From: Protonemura montana
Taxonomy: Eukaryota; Arthropoda; Insecta; Plecoptera; Nemouridae
Direction of reading: 5' to 3'
DNA length: 64,000 nt
Assembly: GCA_947568835.1 (NCBI GenBank)
Contig: OX387612.1
Coordinates: 11,782,001-11,846,000, forward strand
Positions 31,027-43,100 of the stretch are shown here, one piece after another. Both the position numbers and the translations under genes were made by a program. Positions within the stretch are counted from its first letter, which is position 1. Each line of letters opens with the position of its first letter. Under the pieces are notes generated by a model. The model was not told the origin of the DNA. It saw only the letters and a program-made list of their open reading frames with translations, and made no database searches.

Positions 31027-34000
31027 TCACGGTTTCTTTAAACTCTCGATCTCAGAGGCAGCAAGGACGTCGGTCAGGTTCACGGCGGACACTTCTTTCC
31101 GTGGCGATTTCCTGCGCAGAGAAAGTCAAATTGTCAGGACTTTCATCCCTCCAACCTCTCTCCCGAACAGAACTGGTCATGTGTATGATGGTCATCCATC
31201 CAATACCTGACTCAGCGCAGTGTTGCTTAACTTTCATCCCTCCAACCTCTCTCCCGAACAGAACTGGTCATGTGTATGATGGTCACTCATCCAATACCTG
31301 ACCCAGCGCAGTGTTACTTAACTTTCATCCCTCCAACCTCTCTCCCGAACAGAACTGGTCATGTGTATGATGATCTCCCATCCAATACCTGACCCAGCGC
31401 AGTGTTGCTTAACTTTCATCCCTCCAACCTCTCTCCCGAACAGAACTGGTCATGTGTATGATGATCTCCCATCCAATAACTGACCCAGCGCAGTGTTACT
31501 TAACTTTCATCCCTCCAACCTCTCTCCCGAACAGAACTGGTCATGTGTATGATGATCTCCCATCCAACACCTGACTCAGCGCAGTGTTGCTTAACTTTCA
31601 TCCCTCCAACCTCTCTCCCGAACAGAACTGGTCATGTGTATGATGGTCATGTGTTTGATGGTCATGTGTATGATGGTCATGTGTATGATGGTCACGTGTA
31701 TGATGGTCATGTGTATGAAGGTCATGTATATGATGGTCATGTGTATGATGGTCATGTGTATGATGGTCATGTGTATGATGGTCATGTGTATGATGGTCAT
31801 GTGTATGATGGTCATGTGTATGATGGTCATGTGTATGATGGTCATGTGGATGATGGTCATGTGTATGATGGTCATGTGTATGATGGTCATGTGTATGATG
31901 GTCATGTGTATGATGGTCATGTGTATGATGGTCATGTGTATGATGGTCATGTGGATGATGGTCATGTGTATGATGGTCATGTGTATGATGGTCATGTGTA
32001 TGATGGTCATGTGTATGATGGTCATGTGTATGATGGTCATGTGTATGATGGTCATGTGTATGATGGTCATGTGTATGATAGTCCTGTGTATGATGGTCAT
32101 GTGTATGATGGTCATGTGTATGATGGTCATGTGTATGATGGTCATGTGTATGATGGTCATGTGTATGATGGTCATGTGTATGATGGTCATGTGTATGATG
32201 GTCATGTATATGATGGTCACGTGTATGATGGTCATGTGTATGATTTTTTTTTTAAGTTTAATTGATACTTAATTCTGGATCATCTTCGAGTTTTGCAAGT
32301 AGCTCAATTTCACTTAGTGCTAGTGGTCGAAAAAGTATTTGATTTTCTTATGGACCATGTTTTCTAATCGCTATGTTTTACAATTTTCTGATATCCCAGA
32401 TGAAGTGGGAGTTCAATTAACTGCCATGGTAACAAGCAATCACATGCAGTGAAAGTCAGCTGTTTCTGAAAGTTAGGAGCTTAAATCTGAGTTCAAAATC
32501 CCAAGCGGAAAAAAATCGACACATGTAATTTTAGTTTTGTAACGTGGCGACATAGAAATGCAATCTTTGAGTAAGTGATTACCCTCGTTAAGTATTAAAC
32601 TTACTTCCCAAAGTTCTCCCCCTCTGCGATGGTGTCAGGTAGCTGCTTGTTCAGCGTCTCTGGCAAGGTCAGTGCCATCAGCCCGCCAATAAAGATCATG
32701 CCGCCAAACGCAATCTGGGGCAGCGGCACCCAATAATTGGACTGTAAAAAAAAAAAAAAGCACCACCAATAAGTCCCCAAGGCACGTTGACAAAAAAACA
32801 TGCGGATAGAATTCCTTAAGTGGGCTTTTTCACCAAAACGTAGCAGAACAACAAAAGAACTGGTTAAATATGCCTGCCTTTACGACCTCTTCTGACAGTT
32901 TCAAATAAAAACAACAAACCTGGATAGAGCTTAGGATCATGTCAGCTGATCTCAAATAACCTGGATAGAGCATAGGATCCAGCCAGCTGATCTCAAATAA
33001 CCTGGATAGAGCATAGGATCCAGCCAGCTGATCTCAAATAACCTGGATAGAACATAGGATCCAGCCAGCTGATCTCAAATAACCTGGATAGAACATAGGA
33101 TCCAGTCAGCTGATCTCAAATAACCTGGATAGAGCATAGGATCCAGCCAGCTGATCTCAAATAACCTGGATAGAACATAGGATCCAGCCAGCTGATCTCA
33201 AATAACCTGGATAGAGCATAGGATCCAGCCAGCTGATCTCAAATAACCTGGATAGAGCATAGGATCCAGCCAGCTGATCTCAAATAACCTGGATAGAGCA
33301 TAGGATCCAGCCAGCTGATTTCAAATAACCTGGATAGAACATAGGATCCAGCCAGCTGATCTCAAATAACCTGGATAGAACATAGGATCCAGCCAGCTGA
33401 TCTCAAATAACCTGGATAGAGCATAGGATCCAGCCAGCTGATCTCAAATAACCTGGATAGAGCATAGGATCCAGCCAGCTGATTTCAAATAACCTGGATA
33501 GAGCATAGGATCCAGCCAGCTGATCTCAAATAACCTGGATAGAGCATAGGATCCAGCCAGCTGATCTCAAATAACCTGGATAGAGCATAGGATCCAGCCA
33601 GCTGATCTCAAATAACCTGGATAGAGCATAGGATCCAGCCAGCTGATTTCAAATAACCTGGATAGAGCATAGGATCCAGCCAGCTGATCTCAAATAACCT
33701 GGATAGAGCATAGGATCCAGCCAGCTGATCTCAAATAACCTGGATAGAGCATAGGATCCAGCCAGCTGATCTCAAATAACCTGGATAGAGCATAGGATCC
33801 AGCCAGCTGATCTCAAATAACCTGGATAGAGCAAAGGATCCAGCCAGCTGATCTCAAATAACCTGGATAGAGCATAGGATCCAGCCAGCTGATCTCAAAC
33901 AACCTGGATAGAGCATAGGATCCAGCCAGCTGATCTCAATGAATCTGGATAGGATCAATAAAACAGCTAACGCCGTCTGGTGGCGTCGCTTTCCTTCTCA

Positions 34001-34183
34001 CCAGGAGCATGATGTAGGGTGCCGTGATGCCTCCAATGCGAGCGACGGTAGAACAAGCGCCCATTGCCACGTTCCTCACGGCAGTCGGGAACTGCTCGAC
34101 GGAGAACAGGTAGATTGTCGTGTACGATCCTGTCACGGCCAGCTTGCCCAGCATGTACAGAGTGACAGCCATCCAGTCAGAGT
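31027..34183 (-). CDS. SLC22-like exons 9-11: TM9-TM12 and C-terminus
   Basis: Exon 9 carries LYMLGKLAVTGSYTTIYLFS and the TM11 entry (VARIGGITAPY, Arg493). Exon 10 holds TM12 and LPETLNKQLPDTIAEGENFG. Its donor is GGGAA|GTAAGT, so reading into the intron would give Lys and an immediate TAA stop (551 residues). The spliced form instead joins exon 11, adding KSPRKEVSAVNLTDVLAASE and a short tail ending SLKKP-stop. The 41-bp array fills almost the whole intron between exons 9 and 10. Confidence 0.9.
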
Positions 34184-37100
34184 CTAAAAACAATAAAGAA
34201 GACGCTCAATGAAACATACAAAGTCATATCAAATTCTGCGGTTCCAGGTTCGATCCTGGTGGCTGGCCTTTTGGCTACACTGGTAGTGAGAGCGCCATGT
34301 CTGTCTTGCATTCGGGAGGACCCAGGATCGATCCTGGTGGTCGGCTATCTTGGTAGTGAGAGCACCATGTCTGCCTTGCATTCGGGAGGACCCAGGTTCG
34401 ATCCTGGTGGTCGGCTATCCTGGTAGTGAGAGCACCATGTCTGCCTTGCATTCGGGAGATCCCAGGTTCGATCCTGGTGGCCGGCTATCCTGGTAGTGAG
34501 AGCAATATGTCTGTCTTGCATTCGGGAGGTCCCAGGTTCGATCCTGGTTATTTGAGAAGAGTGAATATTACTGACCTGTAGGCACAGCCATCGTCAGCAA
34601 GAGTATGATACCGCCAGCAACCATGCATCCGCAGAGTAGATTCTTCCTGCCCCAGCGATTTAGAGTCAGCAACAGAATGGTGAACGCAGGGATTTCGACG
34701 AGGCCGCTGAGGACGAAGTTCAAGTACTCGTTGCCTCCGAGGTTGCCGGTGTTCCAAGAGAGCCCGTAGTAGGCACAGTTGTTCACGTACCTGCCGAAAG
34801 AAGGATTGATTGATTGATTGATTGGTGAGATTAAACCGTGTGTAAACTGTGTTGGCTGCTCCTATCCAACAGCACCAAGGACCAGCCACCGCTTAGCCTT
34901 GTCACTTTGACACACTGTGTTGGCTGCTTCTGTCCAACAGCACCAAGGACCGGCCACCGCTTAGCCTTGTCACTTTGACACACTGTGTTGGCTGCTCCTG
35001 TCCAACAGCACCAAGGACCGACTACCGCTTAGCCTTGTCACTTTGACACACTGTGTTGGCTGCTCCTGTCCAACAGCACCAAGGACCGGCCACCGCTTAG
35101 CCTCGTCACTTTGACACACTGTGTTGGCTGCTTCTGTCCAACCGCACCAAGGACCGGCCACCGCTTAGCCTTGTCACTTTGACACACTGTGTTGGCTGCT
35201 CCTGTCCAACAGCACCAAGGACCGACTACCGCTTAGCCTTGTCACTTTGACACACTGTGTTGGCTGCTCCTGTCCAACAGCACCAAGGACCGGCCACCGC
35301 TTAGCCTTGTCACTTTGACACACTGTGTTGGCTGCTCCTGTCCAATAACACCAAGGACCACACTTGAAACGTCACACTTACCAACTGAATAATATTGTAA
35401 GTGTTTTCTTGCGCAAGTTGGGGAACCTGAACAGGTCCAGCAGTGACCCCTTGTTTTGATTGGTCATGTCGACGGGGTTGGCCAGCCTGTTGAGGATGTC
35501 GTCGGGTATTGTCACGTGATTCTTTTTGGCAGTTTTCAGGAAGAGTTTTTTGGCCTCATCGGTTCGACCCTGCATCATCAGCCACCTGGCAGACTCAGGT
35601 ATGAACCTGCGGGAAAATAATTACACTTGTTTGAGAAAATTGTAAAAAAAATTTTTAGTTTTACCCTACTTTCCGTTTACTTGTCCTTGTTGCGTAGGTA
35701 CCGGTATTTTAGTCGCACTTTCATCGACTATGTTATCTATTTATGCTCGTGCTATTGCTATTGCTAGTGCTAGTGCTAGTGCTAGTGCTAGCAGGGACCC
35801 GAACCGAAATGATTAAAGGTTCTGGTTCCGGTTCCGGTTCCTAATTTTTTCAAATTAGGGTTCTGGTTCTGGTTCCGGTTTTACGTTTTTAAAGGTTCCG
35901 GTTTCGGTTCCGGTTCCATATTGTGAAGACGGGTTCCGGTTCCGGTTCCGGTTCCTAATTTTCTCAAATAAGGGTTCTGATTCCGGCTTTAAGTTTAAAA
36001 AGGTTCCGGTTCCACTTGATAAATAAAGCTTTATTTTTTAAAATTTTGCTGTTGTACAGGTTCAAGTTTTAGTGGTTTTTAGTGACACTTAGTTTTGTTT
36101 TTCCATCTGCCAGGGACAGGTCTTTTTCCTCACATTGGGTTTCAAAGCATACGAAGCCAGTTGCATAAAAGATAGGGGTGTAACGAAGTCGTAATAATTT
36201 TTTTGATTCAATTTCTCTGCACCAGTAGAGTTACAGAGTACTACTATGTACGGAGTAAAAAAGGCAGGCTAGTCCATCTCTATAAGACAAAGCATGCACG
36301 ACAAGGGGTTAGTTTGTTTAAGGCTTTCAAGTAAAAAATGTAAAGAAATGGATTTACGGTTACACTCTGATGGGGACAGGCAAAGGGTTATTTAACACTA
36401 GACATAAAATTAACTATAAACTGGATAAACCAGCTTTTCAAAATTATAAAAGGGGGCCCACCTATGCGGGTTGTGAGCTTTATAGGGCATTGCCGGCGGA
36501 TCTTCAAATCAAAAAGGACAAGAAATTCAAAATTGTGCTCAAGAATTTTCTACTTGAAAAATGTTTTTATACTGTAAAAGATTTTGTATTGTATAAGGTA
36601 GAGACAATGAAAAATTATAGTGAAAATGTAAATATTATAGTACCTAAAAATGTTGCTATGGATACATAAGACGTATATGTTGTTTAAAATGCCTTGTGTT
36701 TTCCCCAAACAAAATCGTGGATACAAGATGAGTCAATGGATGTTTTCGGAACAAACCAGTGAAACATTTTTTTTCGTGTGGAAAAATTAAAAACAAAAAA
36801 ATTGTTAACATAATAAGCAAATAATTTTAATCTGAATTTCTGAAATCTCAATATCACTTCGGAACCTTTATGGAACCTTTAAGGAACCGAAAAGAACCCA
36901 TGATTTAATAAGGGTTCCGGTTCCGGTTCTTGGAAATTAATAATAACGGTTCTGGTTCCGGTTTCGGTTCCAAGAAAATACGGGTTTTTTCGGGTTCCGG
37001 TTCCGGTTTCGGTTCCGGTTCGGGTCCCTGAGTGCTAGTGCTAGTGCTAGTGCTTGTGCTAGTGCTAGTGCTAGTGCTAGTGCTAGTGCTAGTGCTAGTG

Positions 37101-40100
37101 CTTGTGCTAGTGCTAGTGCTAGTGCTAGTGCTCATAGTGCTCACTACGGTCATAGTGTTCATAATAATAAAATTGCTACTCTAATCTAAAATACAGCTTA
37201 ATATTGCGTTTGCAAATCCCATTGTACTTGTATCAATCATCTGCCACCTGTTGTGACCTGATGCATTGCATGCATTGGCATGCAAGCTTGACATACAAGC
37301 TTACTGTCTATTCGGGACACATCCGTTCCCCGGCAGATGTGATCTTAGCAGAGCTTTCATCATCTCGGGAACAAGTTAGCCACGCCCTTCCTCCTGTCCA
37401 AGAACTTACCACCAATACGAGAGGAAGACAAGGCCGGGGAGTGTGAGAGCCAGCTGCAAGGTGCGCCATTCCTTGATGAAGTAGGAGAAGACGAAGGTCA
37501 AGACGTAGCCGGTGGCGAAGAAGTAGTTGCAGACGACTCCTGCAAACACCCGCTTCTCTGGACCGACCATCTCCATACCTAGAGACCAGCACAACGAGTC
37601 AGACCTTACATAACTTCTAGATGAAATCTTTATGAAATTGCAAACGCTTGCAATGCGCAGGGTATTTTATTATTAACAACACTATAACCGTATCAAATAG
37701 ATATGCCCAAATATATCGTTTATAATAAAAAAATTACTGAACTCGTATTTTTTTTTCTATACTACAATTGGTGGCAGTGGTTGGGATGGTAACTTTACAA
37801 TTGGTGGCAGTGGTTGGGTTAAATACCAGAGTATATCGATGGTTTACTTGAGCAAGTTTGCAAGATTTTGAAGGACAAGTGCGGCAGCTTGAGTTAGGAC
37901 AGACTTTGCCTTGCTGTTGCCACGTCCGATGGCCTCGACCCTCCCACCCTTTGTTTGTGATGCTCACCGATGACGTACGAGACTAGCGCCGTGCCGGGGA
38001 TGGTCGTGCCAATGACAAGACGCGCCATCATGAAGCTGATGTACTCAGGAGCCACGGCCGCTAGGAATCCTCCGACCACCTGCAGCACTAGCGCCAGGAA
38101 GAACACCGGGCGCCGTCCAAACCTGGCAACAACCAACGACAGATTTTGAAAAGGTAATAAATACTGGGCCTTGCACCCGGTTTTAGCAAAATATTAATTC
38201 CAAATTAAAGTCTTAGATGGAACAAATGCCTTGGCTACTGCCAATCACATGCAGTGAAATTCAGATGTTTCTGTGCGTCCAACTCATAGTTTAAAAATAT
38301 CAGCTTAATAGCAATTAGATAAGAAAGCAATGAATTTTTGGCCATTCTTAAGACTGACTGTGCTAGGAAAAAAGGAAAAAAAACAGCCAACACAGTGTGT
38401 CAAAGTGACAAGGCTAAGCGGTGTCCGGTCCTTGGTGCTGTTGTACAGGAGCAGCCAACACAGTGTGTCAAAGTGACAAGGCTAAGCGGTGGCCGGTCCT
38501 TGGTGCTGTTGGACAGGAGCAGTCAACACAGTGTGTCAAAGTGACAAGGCTAAGCGGTGGCCGGTCCTTGGTGCTGTTGGACAGGAGCAGCCAACACAGT
38601 GTGTCAAAGTGACAAGGCTAAGCGGTGGCCGGTCCTTGGTGCTGTTGGACAGGAGCAGCCAACACAGTGTGTCAAAGTGACAAGGCTAAGCGGTGGCCGG
38701 TCCTTGGTGCTGTTGGACAGGAGCAGCCAACACAGTGTGTCAAAGTGACAAGGCTAAGCGGTGGCCGGTCCTTGGTGCTGTTGGACAGGAGCAGCCAACA
38801 CAGTGTGTCAAAGTGACAAGGCTAAGCAGTGGCCGGTCCTTGGTGCTGTTGGACTGGAGCAGCCAACACAGTGTGTCAAAGGGACAAGGCTAAGCGGTGG
38901 CCGGTCCTTGGTGCTGTTGGACAAGAGCAGCCAACACAGAGAGTCAAAGTGACATGGCTAAGCGGTGGCTGGTCCTTGGTGCTGTTGGACTGGAGCAGCC
39001 AACACAGTGTGTCAAAGGGACAAGGCTAAGCGGTGGCCGGTCCTTGGTGCTGTTGGACAAGAGCAGCCAACACAGAGAGTCAAAGTGACATGGCTAAGCG
39101 GTGGCTGGTCCTTGGTGCTGTTCGACAGGAGCAGGCTGCGTGCCGGCACTAGTGTATTGAGAGCATCCTAGAGTGAAGCTTGGTCCCTAGGTTCTCACCT
39201 GTCTGCTAGATAGCCAAAGGTGAAGCTGCCGATAAGCTCGCCTAGCATGAACATGGAGTCACCCATCGCTCGGAGCCATTGGTCGTCGCACACGAGGTCA
39301 AACTAGAGCAGGACGGGGAGAAAAATTTATCAGCATCGCACAAAAATGTCTTCTTTGTCTTCCCTTGATAGGTACTAACAGTTATAACATTATATAATAA
39401 CCCATCTGGGTAACTTATTTGGTGTTTTGCAAAGAAAAAAGATCTGAGTTTACTTAGCAGCTGTGGATTCCAAATTTGCTGAACACATTACCACTGATCA
39501 ATTTTAGATAAAAAAAATACACGAACTGACCATGTACCTTTCATTTGAATTAGTATCATAGATAAATGCATACAGATATTCCACCCTTGGTTGAAATCGC
39601 CACGAGAAACCTCAACTCTTGAACCCCATAAGGATCCCATACAGATCCCGAAAGGATCCCATAAGGATCCCATAAGGATCCCATTAAGATGGCACATCTA
39701 ATTAAATGTATCTGTGGTAGTATCCATTATTATAAATCTTTTCATTTATGGGAAATGATTTCCCGGGATCCCCCAGGTAAATAATGGGAAGCCATAAGAA
39801 CGCCCTGATTCCAGGTAAGTTACCTCAGTGACGGTCGTGCTGTTGTACCGTGATCTCTCGTAGACCCAAGCTTCACAAGCAAGACTCTGGTTCGTCTCAT
39901 CCAACCTATAGCAGCTGGACAACGCCCCAGTGGCGGAGTCCCATGGATAGCTGGCGTTGGCCAGCGCTGGGGGTAGCACGTAGCTGACGTTGGTTGACTC
40001 GAAAGGCAGCTGACACCTGGGATACGAAACAGAACGTTGTTCGTGCCAAAAACTCACGTACCTACCCGCACCCCTTCCCATCAGGAGGGTCTTTGTTCGA

Positions 40101-43100
40101 TTCATGTCCATCTTGTCAGGTGTCAACATTTCAACCCGTCTCGACTCGACCATCTAAGCTGTGTTGCCAACTCACGTACCTACCCCCACCCCTTCCCATC
40201 AGGAGGGTCTTTGTTCGATTCATGTCCATCTTGTCAGGTGTCAACATTTCAACCCGTCTCGACTCGACCATCTAAGCTGAATTGCCAACTCACGTACCTA
40301 CCCTCACCCCTTCCCATCAGGAGGGTCTTTGTTCGATTCATGTCCATCTTGTCAGGTGTCAACATTTCAACCCGTCTCGACTCGACCATCTAAGCTGTGT
40401 TGCCAACTCACGTACCTACCCCCACCCCTTCCCATCAGGAGGGTCTTTGTTTGATTCATGTCCATCTTGTCAGGTGTCAACATTTCAAACCGTCTCGACT
40501 CACTGGTACTGGTAATACTGGTTACTAGTGGTGATAAAATCAACAAACTCTAAAATTGTTGAAAATGTGTCACTCTAGGTCGGGGCTATATAAAATCACC
40601 GGTAGTATTCTGTAGCCCCATGATAGCACCGCCAAATGACCGCTCTAGGTCGGGGTTATATAATACCACCGGTCGTATTATGTAGCACCATGGTAGCACC
40701 GCCAAATGACCGCTCTAGGTCGGGGTTATATAATACCACCGGTCGTATTATCTAGCACCATGGTAGCACCGCCAAATGACCGCTCTAGGTCGGGGTTATA
40801 TAATATCACCGGTCGTTTTATGTGGCACCATGGTAGCACCGCCAAATGACCGCTCTAGGTCGGGGATATATAATACCACCGGTCGTATTATGTGGCACCA
40901 TGGTTCTCTTGAACGGTAATGAGTTTCGTTGCTCTTCAACAAACCCACCTGTGGTTTACCCTCGCCTGGGTGAAAACTCCTGATAGCTTATGGAAGGCGC
41001 AGAGCAACACGGGCAGACAAAGCAGAAAGTAGATCTGCTTCTGGTACCGCCCAAAACCGCCCAGGTGCGGCAGCACATCGTCAAAGGTGAGCGCCTGCTG
41101 GTCTTTGATCTGCAAACCCAAAAATGTGGTCATTAGATGGGGTTTTTGGGACAGAAGTCCTCGGTCATAGTAAGCCATGTCTTGAGCTGGACTACAGCAT
41201 GGACTGCAAGCTTTGTTTGGCAAGCCATGTCTTGAGCTGGACAACAGCATGGACTGCAAGCTTTGTTTGGCAAGCCATGTCTTGAGATGGACAACAGCAT
41301 GGACTGCAAGCTTTGTTTGGCAAGCCATGTCTTGAGCTGGACAACAGCATGGACTGCAAGCTTTGTTTGGCAAGCCATGTCTTGAGCTGGACAACAGCAT
41401 GGACTGCAAGCTTTGTTTGGCAAGCCATGTCTTGAGCTGGACATCAGCATGGACTGCAAGCTTTGTCTGGCAAGCCATGTCTTGAGCTGGACAACAGCAT
41501 GGACTGCAAGCTTTGTTTGGCAAGCCATGTCTTAAGCTGGACAACAGTATGGACTGCAAGCTTTGTTTGGCAAGCCATGTCTTGAGCTGGACAACAGTAT
41601 GGACTGCAAGCTTTGTTTGGCAAGCCATGTCTTGAGCTGGACAACAGCATGGACTGCAGCCATGTCTTGAGCTGGACAACAGCATGGACTGCAAGCTTTG
41701 TTTGGCAAGCCATGTCTTGAGCTGGACAACAGCATGGACTGCAAGCCATGTCTTGAGCTGGACAACAGCATGGACTGCAAGCCATGTCTTGAGCTGGACA
41801 ACAGCATGGACTGCAAGCTTTGTTTGGCAAGCCATGTCTTGAGCTGGACAACAGCATGGAGTGCAAGCTTTGTTTGGCAAGCCATGTCTTAAGCTGGACA
41901 ACAGCATGGACTGCAAGCTTTGTTTGGCAAGCCATGTCTTGAGCTGGACAACAGCATGGAGTGCAAGCTTTGTTTGGCAAGCCATGTCTTAAGCTAGACA
42001 ACAGCATGGGCTGCAAGCTTTGTTTGGCAAGCCATGTCTTGAGCTGGACAACAGCATGGACTGCAAGCTTTGTTTGGCAAGCCATGTCTTGAGCTGGACA
42101 ACAGCATGGACTGCAAGCTTTGTTTGGCAAGCCATGTCTTGAGCTGGACAACAGCATGGACTGCAAGCTTGTTTGGCAAGCCATGTCTTGAGCTGGACAA
42201 CAGCATGGACTGCAAGCCATGTCTTGAGCTGGACAACAGCATGGACTGCAAGCTTTGTTTGGCAAGCCATGTCTTGAGCTGGACAACAGCATGGACTGCA
42301 AGCTTGTTTGGCAAGCCATGTCTTGAGCTGGACAACAGCATGGACTTCAAGCCATGTCTTGAGCTGGACAACAGCATGGACTGCAAGCTTTGTTTGGCAA
42401 GCCATGTCTTGAGCTGGACAACAACATGGACTGCAAGCTTTGTTTGGCAAGCCATGTCTTGAGCTGGACAACAGCATGGACTGCAAGCTTTGTTTGGCAA
42501 GCCATGTCTTGAGCTGGACAACAGCATGGACTGCAAGCTTTGTTTGGCAAGCCATGTCTTGAGCTGGACAACAACATGGACTGCAAGCTTTGTTTGGCAA
42601 GCCATGTCTTGAGCTGGACAACAGCATGGACTGCAAGCTTTGTTTGGCAAGCCATGTCTTGAGCTGGACAACAGCATGGACTGCAAGCCATGTCTTAAGC
42701 TGGACAACAGCATGGACTGCAAGCTTTGTTTGGCAAGCCATGTCTTGAGCTGGACAACAGCATGGACTGCAAGCTTTGTTTGGCAAGCCATGTCTTGAGC
42801 TGGACAACAACATGGACTGCAAGCTTTTTTTGGCAAGCCATGTCTTGAGCTGGACAACAGCATGGACTGCAAGCTTTGTTTGGCAAGCCATGTCTTGAGC
42901 TGGACAACAGCATGGACTGCAAGCTTTGTTTGGCAAGCCATGTCTTGAGCTGGACAACAGCATTGACTGCAAGCTTTGTTTGGCAAGCCATTGAGCTGGA
43001 CAACAGCATGGGCTGCAAGCTTTGTTTTGCAAGCCATGTCTTGAGCTGGACAACAGCATGGACTGCAAGCTTTGTTTGGCAAGCCATGTCTTGAGCTGGA

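Noticed and set aside
31543-32272. Frames of 210-240 codons on both strands (VYDGH / MTIIH repeats)
   Set aside because: Products of the 15-bp repeat, a multiple of three without stop codons on either strand.
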